DNA of 64,000 nt from an uncultured Lachnospiraceae bacterium (GTDB lineage Bacteria; Bacillota; Clostridia; Lachnospirales; Lachnospiraceae): positions 62,001-126,000 of the forward strand of contig CACZJZ010000001.1 of the NCBI GenBank assembly GCA_902781655.1. Direction: 5' to 3'. This document shows, in pieces, positions 54,282-62,774 of the stretch. The translations under genes were made by a program, and so were the position numbers. The notes under the pieces were generated by a model. The model was not told the DNA's origin. It made no database searches and saw nothing but the letters and a program-made list of their open reading frames with translations. Each line of letters begins with the position of its first letter. Within the stretch, counting starts at the first letter, position 1.

Positions 54282-56375
54282 ATGAAGGTTTACACCACAG
54301 ACAAGATCAGAAACGTTGTCCTGCTCGGCCACGGCAGTGCAGGAAAATCCACTCTCGCCGAAGCAATGTGTTATCTGGCGGGTGTCACATCCAGAATGGG
54401 AAAGATCACAGACGGCAACACAGTCTCGGATTTTGACAAGTTGGAGCAGAAGAGAGGAATTTCCATCAATACATCTGTCCTTCCGCTCGAGTGGAATGGA
54501 TACAAAATCAATGTTCTCGACACTCCGGGGTATTTTGACTTCATCGGGGAGGTGGAGCAGGCCCTGAGCGTGGCGGACGCCGCCGTGATCGTGATCTCCG
54601 GGAAGGATGGTGTGCAGGTCGGGACAGAAAAGGCCTGGGACCTCTGCGAAAAATTCAATATTCCCAGAATGTTCTGGGTCACGGATATGGACATTGACGA
54701 CGTATCCTATCATCAGGTGGTGGAGAATCTGATCGCAGACTATGGCAAGAAGATCGCTCCGTTCAATCTGCCGATCCGGGAAAACGGCAAGTTTGTCGGA
54801 TATGTCAATGTCATCCAGGAGAAGGGCTTCCGCTATGAAGGTAAGGAAGCAAATGAATGCCCGGTTCCGGACTATCTGAAGGAATACCTCACGGAGTACC
54901 GCGACTCTCTGATGGAGGCGGTCGCCGAGACATCGGAAGAATTTATGGACCGTTACTTCTCCGGCGAGACGTTTTCGGAGGCGGAGATCCGCTCTGCCGT
55001 CCGCTCCAATATCCAGGACGGCTCGATTGTCCCGGTTGGATGCGGATCCGGTATCGAATGCAAGGGTGTTTACACACTGCTCGACGATATCGTGAAGTAC
55101 ATGCCGAGCGCCGATACGAGACAGATGTCTGGTATCAACATGAAGACCAACGAAATTTTCCATGCCGACTTTGATTTTGCCAAGCCAAAGAGTGCCTTTA
55201 TCTTCAAGACAATCGTCGATCCGTTCATCGGCCGGTACAGTCTGATCAAGGTCCGTTCCGGCGTTTTTAAGACGGATGATCTGGTGTATGATTCCCGCAC
55301 ACAGGAAGAGGCAAAGATTGGCAAAATTTATATACTCCGCGGCAATAAGGCCGAGGAGGTGCCGGAGCTGCATGCGGGCGATCTGGGTGCGCTTGCCAAA
55401 TTCGGCAACGCACAGACCGGGGACACGCTGAGCACCAGAGCGAATCCAATTCAGTACGCGCCGATGGATATCTCAAAGCCCTATACCTATCTGCGCTACC
55501 GCGCAGCGAAAAAGGACGAAGTGGACAAGGTACAGCAGGCGCTCGCCAAGATCATGGCGGAGGATCCCACGTTCCGCGCTGTCAACGATGCAGAGAATCA
55601 CCAGACTCTGCTCTATGGTATGGGCGATCTGCAGCTTGACATTGTGCGGGAACGTCTCAAGGATGAATATAAAGTAGAGATTGAGACAGAGAAGCCGAAG
55701 GTGGCGTTCCGGGAGACCATCCGCAAGACGTCAGACGTCGAATATAAATATAAGAAGCAGACCGGAGGCCACGGTCAGTACGGCCATGTCAAGATCCGGT
55801 TCAGTCCTTCCGGCAACATGGATGAACCCTATGAATTCGCCGAGGAAGTGGTCGGTGGCTCCGTGCCGAAGAATTACTTCCCGGCCGTGGAGAAGGGAAT
55901 CGCGGAATCCTGCGAGCGCGGACCGCTCGCGGCCTATCCGGTGGTCGGCGTCAGGGCCGTTCTCTATGACGGATCCTACCATCCTGTGGATTCCTCAGAA
56001 ATGGCGTTCAAGACGGCAGCCAGACAGGCGTTCAAGAAGGGCTTCATGGAGGCGGGACCGGTCCTGATGGAGCCGATTGTCTCTCTGCATGTCACTGTCC
56101 CGGACACCTACACAGGCGATGTCATGGGTGACCTCAACAAGCGGCGGGGACGTGTCCTGGGCATGACGCCGAAGGCGGGCGGAAAGCAGATCATCGATGC
56201 AGATGTGCCGATGATGGAACTCTTCGACTACTGCACCGTTCTGCGTTCCATGACCGGCGGGCGCGGAGAGTATTCCTACGAATTTGCGAGATATGAGCAG
56301 GCTCCTGCGGAGGTGCAGAGCGCAGAGGTTGCTGCGAGAGCCCAGAAAGCGGCGGAAGGCTTTGCGGAGGGCTGA
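54282..56375 (+). CDS. Elongation factor G paralog (EF-G2-like GTPase)
   Basis: Translational GTPase with the five-domain EF-G layout, 697 residues. The P-loop is GHGSAGKST (residues 16-24), switch I ends in KRGISINTS, and G3 is DTPGYFDF (Asp80). The base-specificity G4 motif, NKxD in almost all such GTPases, reads TDMD here (Thr134-Asp137). Domain IV has TGGHGQYGHVKIRFSP and GGSVPKNYFPAV. It belongs to the second EF-G clade common in clostridia rather than the str-operon FusA. GGAGGA precedes ATG 54282. Role probably in ribosome recycling or translocation under special conditions (inference). Confidence 0.9.
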   Translation: MKVYTTDKIRNVVLLGHGSAGKSTLAEAMCYLAGVTSRMGKITDGNTVSDFDKLEQKRGISINTSVLPLEWNGYKINVLDTPGYFDFIGEVEQALSVADAAVIVISGKDGVQVGTEKAWDLCEKFNIPRMFWVTDMDIDDVSYHQVVENLIADYGKKIAPFNLPIRENGKFVGYVNVIQEKGFRYEGKEANECPVPDYLKEYLTEYRDSLMEAVAETSEEFMDRYFSGETFSEAEIRSAVRSNIQDGSIVPVGCGSGIECKGVYTLLDDIVKYMPSADTRQMSGINMKTNEIFHADFDFAKPKSAFIFKTIVDPFIGRYSLIKVRSGVFKTDDLVYDSRTQEEAKIGKIYILRGNKAEEVPELHAGDLGALAKFGNAQTGDTLSTRANPIQYAPMDISKPYTYLRYRAAKKDEVDKVQQALAKIMAEDPTFRAVNDAENHQTLLYGMGDLQLDIVRERLKDEYKVEIETEKPKVAFRETIRKTSDVEYKYKKQTGGHGQYGHVKIRFSPSGNMDEPYEFAEEVVGGSVPKNYFPAVEKGIAESCERGPLAAYPVVGVRAVLYDGSYHPVDSSEMAFKTAARQAFKKGFMEAGPVLMEPIVSLHVTVPDTYTGDVMGDLNKRRGRVLGMTPKAGGKQIIDADVPMMELFDYCTVLRSMTGGRGEYSYEFARYEQAPAEVQSAEVAARAQKAAEGFAEG

Positions 56376-56479
56376 TCCTTCCCTGTGCCAGGCGACTTGC
56401 TTAAAGCAGAACAGATATTTTCAAAGAGTGAAAATTAGAAAACGGAAAACGGGACCGGCAGCACGCCGGAGCAGGAACA

Positions 56480-56520
56480 GGGGGAGAGGCGCGGGAGCGT
56501 CTTCTCCCCCTTGCTTTCTT
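56480..56520 (+). terminator. Intrinsic terminator after the EF-G paralog
   Basis: GGGGGAGAGGCGC pairs with GCGTCTTCTCCCCC, followed by TTGCTTTCTT. The tail contains the -35 element of the leuS promoter. Confidence 0.82.
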
Positions 56521-56539
56521 CCGCAGCCGCCGCTACAAT
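56511..56539 (+). promoter_or_regulatory. Promoter of leuS
   Basis: TTGCTT (56511-56516), 17-base spacer, TACAAT (56534-56539). The leader is about 30 bases, so there is no room for a leucine T-box. Confidence 0.68.
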
Positions 56540-56575
56540 GAAAAACTGTATATGCAGTAAACGGAGGTGCTCATC

Positions 56576-59017
56576 ATGGCAAAGCCATACAATCATGCGG
56601 AAGTGGAGAAAAAGTGGCAGAAGCGCTGGGAAGAAGCGGGCGCATTCCGGGCCATTGATTTTGATAAGAAGCCGAAGTGGTACGGGCTGGTGGAGTTTCC
56701 GTATCCGTCCGGCGCGGGCATGCATGTAGGCCACATCAAGGCTTATTCCAGTATCGAGGTGCTGGCGAGAAAGCGCCGCATGCAGGGATATAATGTGCTG
56801 TTCCCCATCGGTTTTGATTCATTCGGTCTGCCGGCAGAGAACTATGCCATCAAGACCAACACGCATCCGCACATCATCACGGAGAAGAATATTGAGCATT
56901 TCTCCCAGCAGCTGAAGGACGTCGGGTTCTCCTTTGACTGGTCGAGAGAGTTCGCGACCTCCAGACCGGATTACTATAAGTGGACGCAGTGGATCTTCCT
57001 CAAGCTGTTTGAGCACGGGCTGGTGTTCCGCTCGAAGACGCTGGTCAATTACTGCCCGCACTGCAAGGTGGTCCTGTCAAATGAAGACTCCCAGGGCGGC
57101 AAGTGCGACATCTGCCATAGCGATGTCGTTCAGATGCCGAAGGATGTCTGGTTCCTCCGGATCACGGATTATGCCGACAAGCTGCTCGAAGGACTTAATC
57201 ATGTGGACTACCCGGATTCCATCAAGCAGCAGGAGATCTCCTGGATCGGCCGCTCGGAGGGTACCTTCGTCAAATTTCAGGTGGCGGACGGACAGGGCAG
57301 TCCGATTCCGGATGAGACACTAGAAATCTATACCACCCGCTGCGATACGCTGTATGGCGTAACCTTTATGGTCGTGGCACCGGAGCATCCGATCCTCGAC
57401 AAGTACCGGGAAAACATTGTGAACTGGGATGCTGTGGAAGCTTATCGAGCGGAGTCGGCGAAGAAGACGGAGTTTGAGAGAACACAGCTTGTCAAGGACA
57501 AGACTGGTGTGCGCATCGACGGCCTCTGCGCTGTCAACCCTATCACAGGAAAAGAAATTCCTATCTTTATCTCGGATTATGTCATGATGGGATACGGCAC
57601 TGGCGCGATCATGGCTGTGCCGGCGCATGATCAGAGAGATTATGATTTTGCCAAAAAGTTTGGTATCGAGATTGTCCAGGTTATCAGGGGCGGCGACATC
57701 TCGAAAGAGGCCTATACCGGAGACGGGGAAATGATCAACTCCGGATTTCTCAACGGACTGACCAACAAGAAGGACTCCATTGAGAAGATGCGGGAGTACC
57801 TTACAGAAAAGGGGATCGGTCACAAGGGCGTACAGTACCGCATGAAGGACTGGGCATTCAACCGCCAGAGGTACTGGGGCGAGCCGATCCCGCTCATTCA
57901 CTGCCCGAAATGCGGCACTGTAGCGGTGCCGGAGGACGAGCTTCCACTCCGCCTGCCGGACGTCGAAAATTTTGAACCCGGACAGGACGGAAAGAGTCCA
58001 CTGGCGCGAATCCCCTCCTTTGTCAACTGCACCTGCCCGAAGTGCGGCGGACCTGCGAAGAGGGAGACAGACACGATGCCGCAGTGGGCAGGATCGTCCT
58101 GGTATTATCTTCGGTTCTGCGACCCGCATAACGATAAGGCGTTTGCGGACAGGAAGAAGCTCGAGTACTGGATGCCTGTGGACCATTACAATGGCGGCAT
58201 GGAGCATGTCACCCGCCATCTGCTTTATTCCAGATTCTGGCACCATTTTCTCTATGACATCGGCGAGGTGAACACTCCTGAGCCTTATGCAAAACGCACC
58301 TATCAGGGAATGATTCTTGGTGCGGACGGCGAGAAAATGAGCAAATCCAAGGGCAACGTGGTCGATCCGGAGGATATTGTCAGGCAGTATGGCGCCGACA
58401 CCCTTCGCACCTATGTACTCTTCATGGGTGATTACGGCAGCGCGGCTCCGTGGAGTGAGGAGTCGCTGAAGGGGTGCAAGCGCTTCCTTGACCGCGTATA
58501 CGGGCTGACCGATCTCTGCACCGCTTCGGAGGAGAATCCGCAGCTCGACGTGGAAGTGCAGAAGACGATCCGGAAAGTCTCCGAGGACATCGAGAGCATG
58601 AAATTCAACACCGCGATCGCGGCGCTGATGACGCTGATCAATTCCTTCTCGAAGACAGGCAGTATCACACGGTATGATCTGACCGTCTTCCTCAAGCTTC
58701 TCAGCCCGTTCGCTCCGCACATCACGGAGGAGATGTGGGAGGAAATGGGTGAGAACCGCGACGGGAAGACCTTCCTCACCCTGTCCGCGTGGCCGGAATA
58801 TGATGAGAGCAAGACAAAGGATGCCGTTGTCAAAATCGGTGTGCAGGTAAACGGCAAGGTCCGCGGCACAATCGAAATAGCGCCTGACTGCAGCAGAGAG
58901 GAGGCGCTCGCTGCGGCGAGAAAAGAAAGCAATGTCGCGAGATTCCTTGACGGCACGACTGTCGTGAAGGAAATCTATGTCCCCGGAAAGATTCTGAACA
59001 TCGTAGTAAAAAAATAA
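56576..59017 (+). CDS. leuS: Leucyl-tRNA synthetase
   Basis: Class I synthetase, 813 residues. HIGH-type motif HVGH (residues 50-53) in PYPSGAGMHVGHIKAY, a zinc/Cys region (NYCPHCKVVLSNEDSQGGKCDIC), the CP1 editing domain with TTRCDTLYGVTFMV and GTGAIMAVPAHDQRDY, and KMSKS at 587-591. GGAGG precedes ATG 56576. It stands alone between its own promoter and a weak hairpin. Confidence 0.98.
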   Translation: MAKPYNHAEVEKKWQKRWEEAGAFRAIDFDKKPKWYGLVEFPYPSGAGMHVGHIKAYSSIEVLARKRRMQGYNVLFPIGFDSFGLPAENYAIKTNTHPHIITEKNIEHFSQQLKDVGFSFDWSREFATSRPDYYKWTQWIFLKLFEHGLVFRSKTLVNYCPHCKVVLSNEDSQGGKCDICHSDVVQMPKDVWFLRITDYADKLLEGLNHVDYPDSIKQQEISWIGRSEGTFVKFQVADGQGSPIPDETLEIYTTRCDTLYGVTFMVVAPEHPILDKYRENIVNWDAVEAYRAESAKKTEFERTQLVKDKTGVRIDGLCAVNPITGKEIPIFISDYVMMGYGTGAIMAVPAHDQRDYDFAKKFGIEIVQVIRGGDISKEAYTGDGEMINSGFLNGLTNKKDSIEKMREYLTEKGIGHKGVQYRMKDWAFNRQRYWGEPIPLIHCPKCGTVAVPEDELPLRLPDVENFEPGQDGKSPLARIPSFVNCTCPKCGGPAKRETDTMPQWAGSSWYYLRFCDPHNDKAFADRKKLEYWMPVDHYNGGMEHVTRHLLYSRFWHHFLYDIGEVNTPEPYAKRTYQGMILGADGEKMSKSKGNVVDPEDIVRQYGADTLRTYVLFMGDYGSAAPWSEESLKGCKRFLDRVYGLTDLCTASEENPQLDVEVQKTIRKVSEDIESMKFNTAIAALMTLINSFSKTGSITRYDLTVFLKLLSPFAPHITEEMWEEMGENRDGKTFLTLSAWPEYDESKTKDAVVKIGVQVNGKVRGTIEIAPDCSREEALAAARKESNVARFLDGTTVVKEIYVPGKILNIVVKK

Positions 59018-59026
59018 AGCAATCGT

Positions 59027-59051
59027 AATGTTTCGGGAGTGGTGAAACATT
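59027..59051 (+). terminator. Weak hairpin after leuS
   Basis: AATGTTTC (59027-59034) pairs with GAAACATT (59044-59051), followed by GCATTTTG. The T-tract is poor. Confidence 0.5.
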
Positions 59052-59110
59052 GCATTTTGAGAAGCAGCCCTGGAGATTGCCGATGTCGCGGCAAATTCCA
59101 GGGCAAATTG

Positions 59111-59152
59111 TTGACTTTAGAAAAAGTCGTGTATACAATGATACAAGTATCA
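59111..59152 (+). promoter_or_regulatory. Promoter and palindromic operator of the HMGL-GntR-icd operon
   Basis: TTGACT (59111-59116), 17-base spacer, TACAAT (59134-59139). The -10 overlaps the palindrome TGTATACA (59130-59137), and TGATAC-AA-GTATCA (59139-59152) covers the start point. Such sites overlapping -10/+1 fit repression by the GntR-FCD protein encoded two genes down. Confidence 0.7.
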
Positions 59153-59202
59153 AATCTGCTTCAGGAAACCATATTTTTCGGACAGGACGGGAGGCGTCTT
59201 CC

Positions 59203-60648
59203 ATGATGAACGATCCGGACAGCTTCAAGGGATTTGAAAATCGCCCGGTGGCGATGAACAGCAATAACAACCTCCTGTCTATCGAGGAACATATGTACAT
59301 TCTGGACGACGTGAAAAAGCCGAACGTCTTCCACAATATGTTCCCGTACAAGGAAATTCCGAAGATTCCTTTTAACGACAGAATTGTTCCGCACAACATG
59401 CCGAAGGATATCTGGATCACGGACACCACATTCCGGGATGGACAACAGTCGCGAGCGCCCTATTCGACAGAACAGATCGTTCATATCTACGATGAGCTTC
59501 ACCGCCTGGGCGGGCCGAACGGCATGATTCGCGCCTCTGAATTTTTCCTCTACAGCAAAAAAGACCGGGACGCTGTCTGCAAGTGCCTGGAGCGCGGATA
59601 TCAGTATCCGGAAGTGACCAGCTGGATCCGGGCAAAGGAAGAGGATTATCAGCTGGTGAAGGAACTGGGCCTCAAGGAAACGGGAATACTGGTTTCCTGC
59701 TCTGATTACCATATTTTCATGAAGCTGAAGATGACAAGGCGGCAGGCGATGGATCATTATCTCACCATCGTGAGGGAATGTCTCGAGGAAGGGATCAGTC
59801 CGCGCTGTCACCTGGAGGATATCACGCGGGCAGATATTTACGGATATGTTGTGCCGTTCTGCCTTGAGCTGATGAAACTGCAGGAGGAGTATGGAATTCC
59901 GATCAAGGTGCGCGCCTGCGATACGCTGGGTCTCGGCGTCAATTATCCCGGCGCTGTTATTCCACGTTCTGTGCCGGGGATTATTTATGCTCTGCATACC
60001 CATGCAGGCGTTCCGAACGAGCAGATTGAGTGGCATGGACACAATGACTTCTACAAAGCGGTCGTCAATGCTTCGACTGCCTGGCTCTATGGCAGCTGCG
60101 GCGTCAACTGTTCCCTGTTCGGCATCGGAGAGCGGACGGGGAATACGCCTCTCGAGGCAATGGTGTTTGAGTACGCACAGTTTAAGGGTAGTCTGAACGG
60201 CATGGACACCACCGCGATCACAGACCTCGCTGAGTATTATCAGAAAGAGATCGGGTATCAGATACCGCCGATGACCCCGTTCGTCGGCAGAAACTTCAAC
60301 GTCACCCGAGCAGGCATTCACGCAGACGGACTCCTCAAGAACGAGGAGATCTATAACATATTTGACACGGCAAAATATCTGAAGAGGCCGCCGGTTGCGG
60401 CTGTTTCTAATACATCCGGTCTTGCTGGAATCGCGCTCTGGATCAATGCGCACTACGGACTGATCGGGGAGCATGCACTCGACAAGCGGGACCCGCTTGT
60501 CGCGCAGATCAAGGCCCGGGTGGACCGGGAGTATGCAGACGGCCGGGTCACGGTCATGACCGATGAGGAGATGACAGAAATGACAGAGGCAGAATGTAAG
60601 GCTCTCGGTATTCCGCTCCCTCAGCCCGGAGGGACGGCTTCCACCTGA
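59203..60648 (+). CDS. HMGL-family synthase (homocitrate/isopropylmalate-synthase-like; candidate Re-citrate synthase)
   Basis: A 481-residue protein with an HMGL-like TIM barrel. ITDTTFRDGQQSRAPYS carries the metal Asp74 and catalytic Arg/Asp78-79; the metal motif is HGHNDF (His278, His280), followed by GIGERTGNTPLEAM and AGIHADGLLKN. The C-terminus lacks the leucine-regulatory domain of LeuA. Pairing with NADP isocitrate dehydrogenase suggests a citrate-forming (Re) enzyme, but homocitrate or citramalate synthesis cannot be excluded. ATG 59203 has GGGAGG 8 bases upstream; the frame is open further up only across the promoter. It has an extra ~60-residue N-terminal segment (MYILDDVKKPNVFHNMFPYK). 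Confidence 0.8.
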   Translation: MMNDPDSFKGFENRPVAMNSNNNLLSIEEHMYILDDVKKPNVFHNMFPYKEIPKIPFNDRIVPHNMPKDIWITDTTFRDGQQSRAPYSTEQIVHIYDELHRLGGPNGMIRASEFFLYSKKDRDAVCKCLERGYQYPEVTSWIRAKEEDYQLVKELGLKETGILVSCSDYHIFMKLKMTRRQAMDHYLTIVRECLEEGISPRCHLEDITRADIYGYVVPFCLELMKLQEEYGIPIKVRACDTLGLGVNYPGAVIPRSVPGIIYALHTHAGVPNEQIEWHGHNDFYKAVVNASTAWLYGSCGVNCSLFGIGERTGNTPLEAMVFEYAQFKGSLNGMDTTAITDLAEYYQKEIGYQIPPMTPFVGRNFNVTRAGIHADGLLKNEEIYNIFDTAKYLKRPPVAAVSNTSGLAGIALWINAHYGLIGEHALDKRDPLVAQIKARVDREYADGRVTVMTDEEMTEMTEAECKALGIPLPQPGGTAST

Positions 60649-60726
60649 CTGTGCGGTGTGAGCATTGCCTGCACAGCAGGGAGAATCAGACAGCCCGCAG
60701 CGAAGGCGCGGCAGAGGGAGGCAGCG

Positions 60727-61476
60727 ATGGATTTTGACGTCAAAAGAGAAGTGTCGGATAAGTATTCACTCAGAGGGCGCGTCTTCGGCAAGCTGAGAGA
60801 GGACATCCTCAATGGCAAATACCAGGAACACGAGGAACTGAAGGAAGTTGCGATCGGAGAGGAAATGGGTGTCTCCCGCACACCGGTCAGGGAGGCGTTC
60901 CGTCAGCTTGAGCTGGAGGGACTCATTCAGATCATCCCGAACCGCGGCGCTTACGTCACCGGAATCAGTTCCAAGGATGTGCGGGACATTTATATGATTC
61001 GTTCCAGACTGGAGGGACTGTGCGCGCGCTGGGCAACGGATCACATCACAAAGGAACAGATGGAGGAGATGGAGGAGAACGTCTATCTGGCGGAGTATCA
61101 TGCGGCGCGCGGCCATCTTGAGCAGATCACGGAGCTGGATAACCGATTCCATGAAATTCTGTATGCCGCCTGCGATTCCAAAATGCTGGAGCATCTCCTC
61201 ATTGATTATCATCAATACGTACAGCGCGTCAGGCAGAAAACACTGTCCACCAGAGACCGCGCCACAGCCTCCAATAAGGAGCACCGTGGCATCATGGAGG
61301 CCATCAAGGCGGGGGACGCCGCACTGGCGGAAAAGCTGGCGCACGAGCACATGCTCAATGCCTATGAGAATATGGTCAAAAATGGACTGATCGACAATGA
61401 GGACGGCGCGGCTGATGCGCCAGATCAGGCAGAAGAGGCAAAAGCAGCAGTGGATGCCAGAAAGGCTGGAATGTGA
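60727..61476 (+). CDS. GntR-family (FCD) transcriptional regulator
   Basis: DNA-binding winged helix (about residues 12-80; IGEEMGVSRTPVREAFRQLELEGLI) plus an FCD ligand domain with DNRFHEILY, a metal-type His cluster including KEHRGIMEAI and AHEHM. The 249 residues end in an acidic/Ala tail. GAGGGAGG precedes ATG 60727. Lying between the HMGL synthase and icd, it probably controls this operon in response to an organic acid such as citrate or a relative (inference). Confidence 0.92.
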   Translation: MDFDVKREVSDKYSLRGRVFGKLREDILNGKYQEHEELKEVAIGEEMGVSRTPVREAFRQLELEGLIQIIPNRGAYVTGISSKDVRDIYMIRSRLEGLCARWATDHITKEQMEEMEENVYLAEYHAARGHLEQITELDNRFHEILYAACDSKMLEHLLIDYHQYVQRVRQKTLSTRDRATASNKEHRGIMEAIKAGDAALAEKLAHEHMLNAYENMVKNGLIDNEDGAADAPDQAEEAKAAVDARKAGM

Positions 61477-61547
61477 CTCTGAAGAGAGTTCGGCAAGGGG
61501 TACAGGCTTGCATTTGACGCCGCGGAAGGCGCGGCAGGGGGAGATAT

Positions 61548-62765
61548 ATGAATCACATTGCCATGAAAACACCGCTTGTTGAGATGGATGGGGACGAGAT
61601 GACGAGAGTCATCTGGAAAATGATAAAGAAGGACCTGCTTCTTCCCTATGTCGATCTCAAAACCGAGTACTATGATCTCGGCCTGGTGCACCGCGATGAG
61701 ACAGACGATCAGGTCACACTGGAGGCTGCAGAGGCGACAAAAAGGCTGGGAGTAGCGGTAAAATGTGCCACAATCACACCGAATGATGCCCGCATGAAGG
61801 AATACGGCCTTCGCAGGATGTACAAGAGTCCGAACGGAACCATCCGTGCCGTTCTGGACGGCACGGTTTTCCGTGCACCGATTCTGGTGCGCGGCATTGA
61901 ACCCTACGTCAGGAACTGGAAGAAACCGATCACGATGGCGCGTCACGCATATGGAGATGTGTACCGCGATGTGGAATACCGTGTTCCTGCAGCGGGAAAG
62001 GCGGAGCTGCTTTTCACCGGAGAGGACGGAACCACGTCAAGGCAGACCGTTTATCAGTTTGAGGGTCCCGGTGTCATTCTGGGGATGCACAACCGCGATG
62101 ACAGTATAGAAAGCTTTGCAAGGAGCTGCTTCCAGTATGCGCTTTCGGTAAAAGAGGACCTGTGGTTTTCTACCAAGGACACAATTTCGAAGGTATATGA
62201 CGGACGTTTCCGCGACGTCTTCCAGCATCTGTACGATACAGAGTATAAGGAGAAAATGGATGCCATCGGAACGACCTATTTCTATACGCTGATCGATGAC
62301 GCGGTGGCCCGCGTCATCCGCTCCGAAGGCGGTTTTGTCTGGGCGCTTAAAAATTACGACGGGGACGTGATGAGCGATATGATGGCCACGGCATTCGGAT
62401 CCCTGGCGATGATGACCTCGACTCTGGTTTCCCCGGACGGTGTCTACGAATATGAGGCTGCCCACGGCACAGTGCAGCGTCACTATTACAAGTACCAGAA
62501 GGGCGAACCGACCAGCACCAATTCGGTGGCGACGATCTTCGCGTGGACCGGCGCACTCCGGAAGCGCGGAGAGCTGGATGCGCTTCCGGAACTGGTGCAT
62601 TTTGCGGATGCGTTGGAGAGGGCTGTCATTCACACGATTGAATCCGGCAAAATGACCGGGGATCTTGCCCTGATTTCCAGACTGCCGCATGTGGAGAGAC
62701 TGGACACGGAGACATTCATTCTGGCAGTGCGGAGTTCCCTCGACGCAGAGCTGTCGCGCGGCTGA
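61548..62765 (+). CDS. icd: Isocitrate dehydrogenase (NADP, dimeric eukaryotic-like type)
   Basis: Oxidises isocitrate to 2-oxoglutarate. The N-terminus [16 protein letters not shown], substrate loop [22 protein letters not shown], metal motif [24 protein letters not shown] and cofactor loop [12 protein letters not shown] are characteristic of the type II NADP enzyme. The length, 405 residues, is normal. GGGGGAG precedes ATG 61548. It is the third gene after the HMGL synthase and GntR. Confidence 0.96.
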   Translation: MNHIAMKTPLVEMDGDEMTRVIWKMIKKDLLLPYVDLKTEYYDLGLVHRDETDDQVTLEAAEATKRLGVAVKCATITPNDARMKEYGLRRMYKSPNGTIRAVLDGTVFRAPILVRGIEPYVRNWKKPITMARHAYGDVYRDVEYRVPAAGKAELLFTGEDGTTSRQTVYQFEGPGVILGMHNRDDSIESFARSCFQYALSVKEDLWFSTKDTISKVYDGRFRDVFQHLYDTEYKEKMDAIGTTYFYTLIDDAVARVIRSEGGFVWALKNYDGDVMSDMMATAFGSLAMMTSTLVSPDGVYEYEAAHGTVQRHYYKYQKGEPTSTNSVATIFAWTGALRKRGELDALPELVHFADALERAVIHTIESGKMTGDLALISRLPHVERLDTETFILAVRSSLDAELSRG

Positions 62766-62774
62766 TACAAAGCC

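Noticed and set aside
57320..59050. Long minus-strand open frame opposite leuS
   Set aside because: A shadow of leuS, which has complete HIGH and KMSKS motifs; the translation is rich in His/Arg and resembles no protein.
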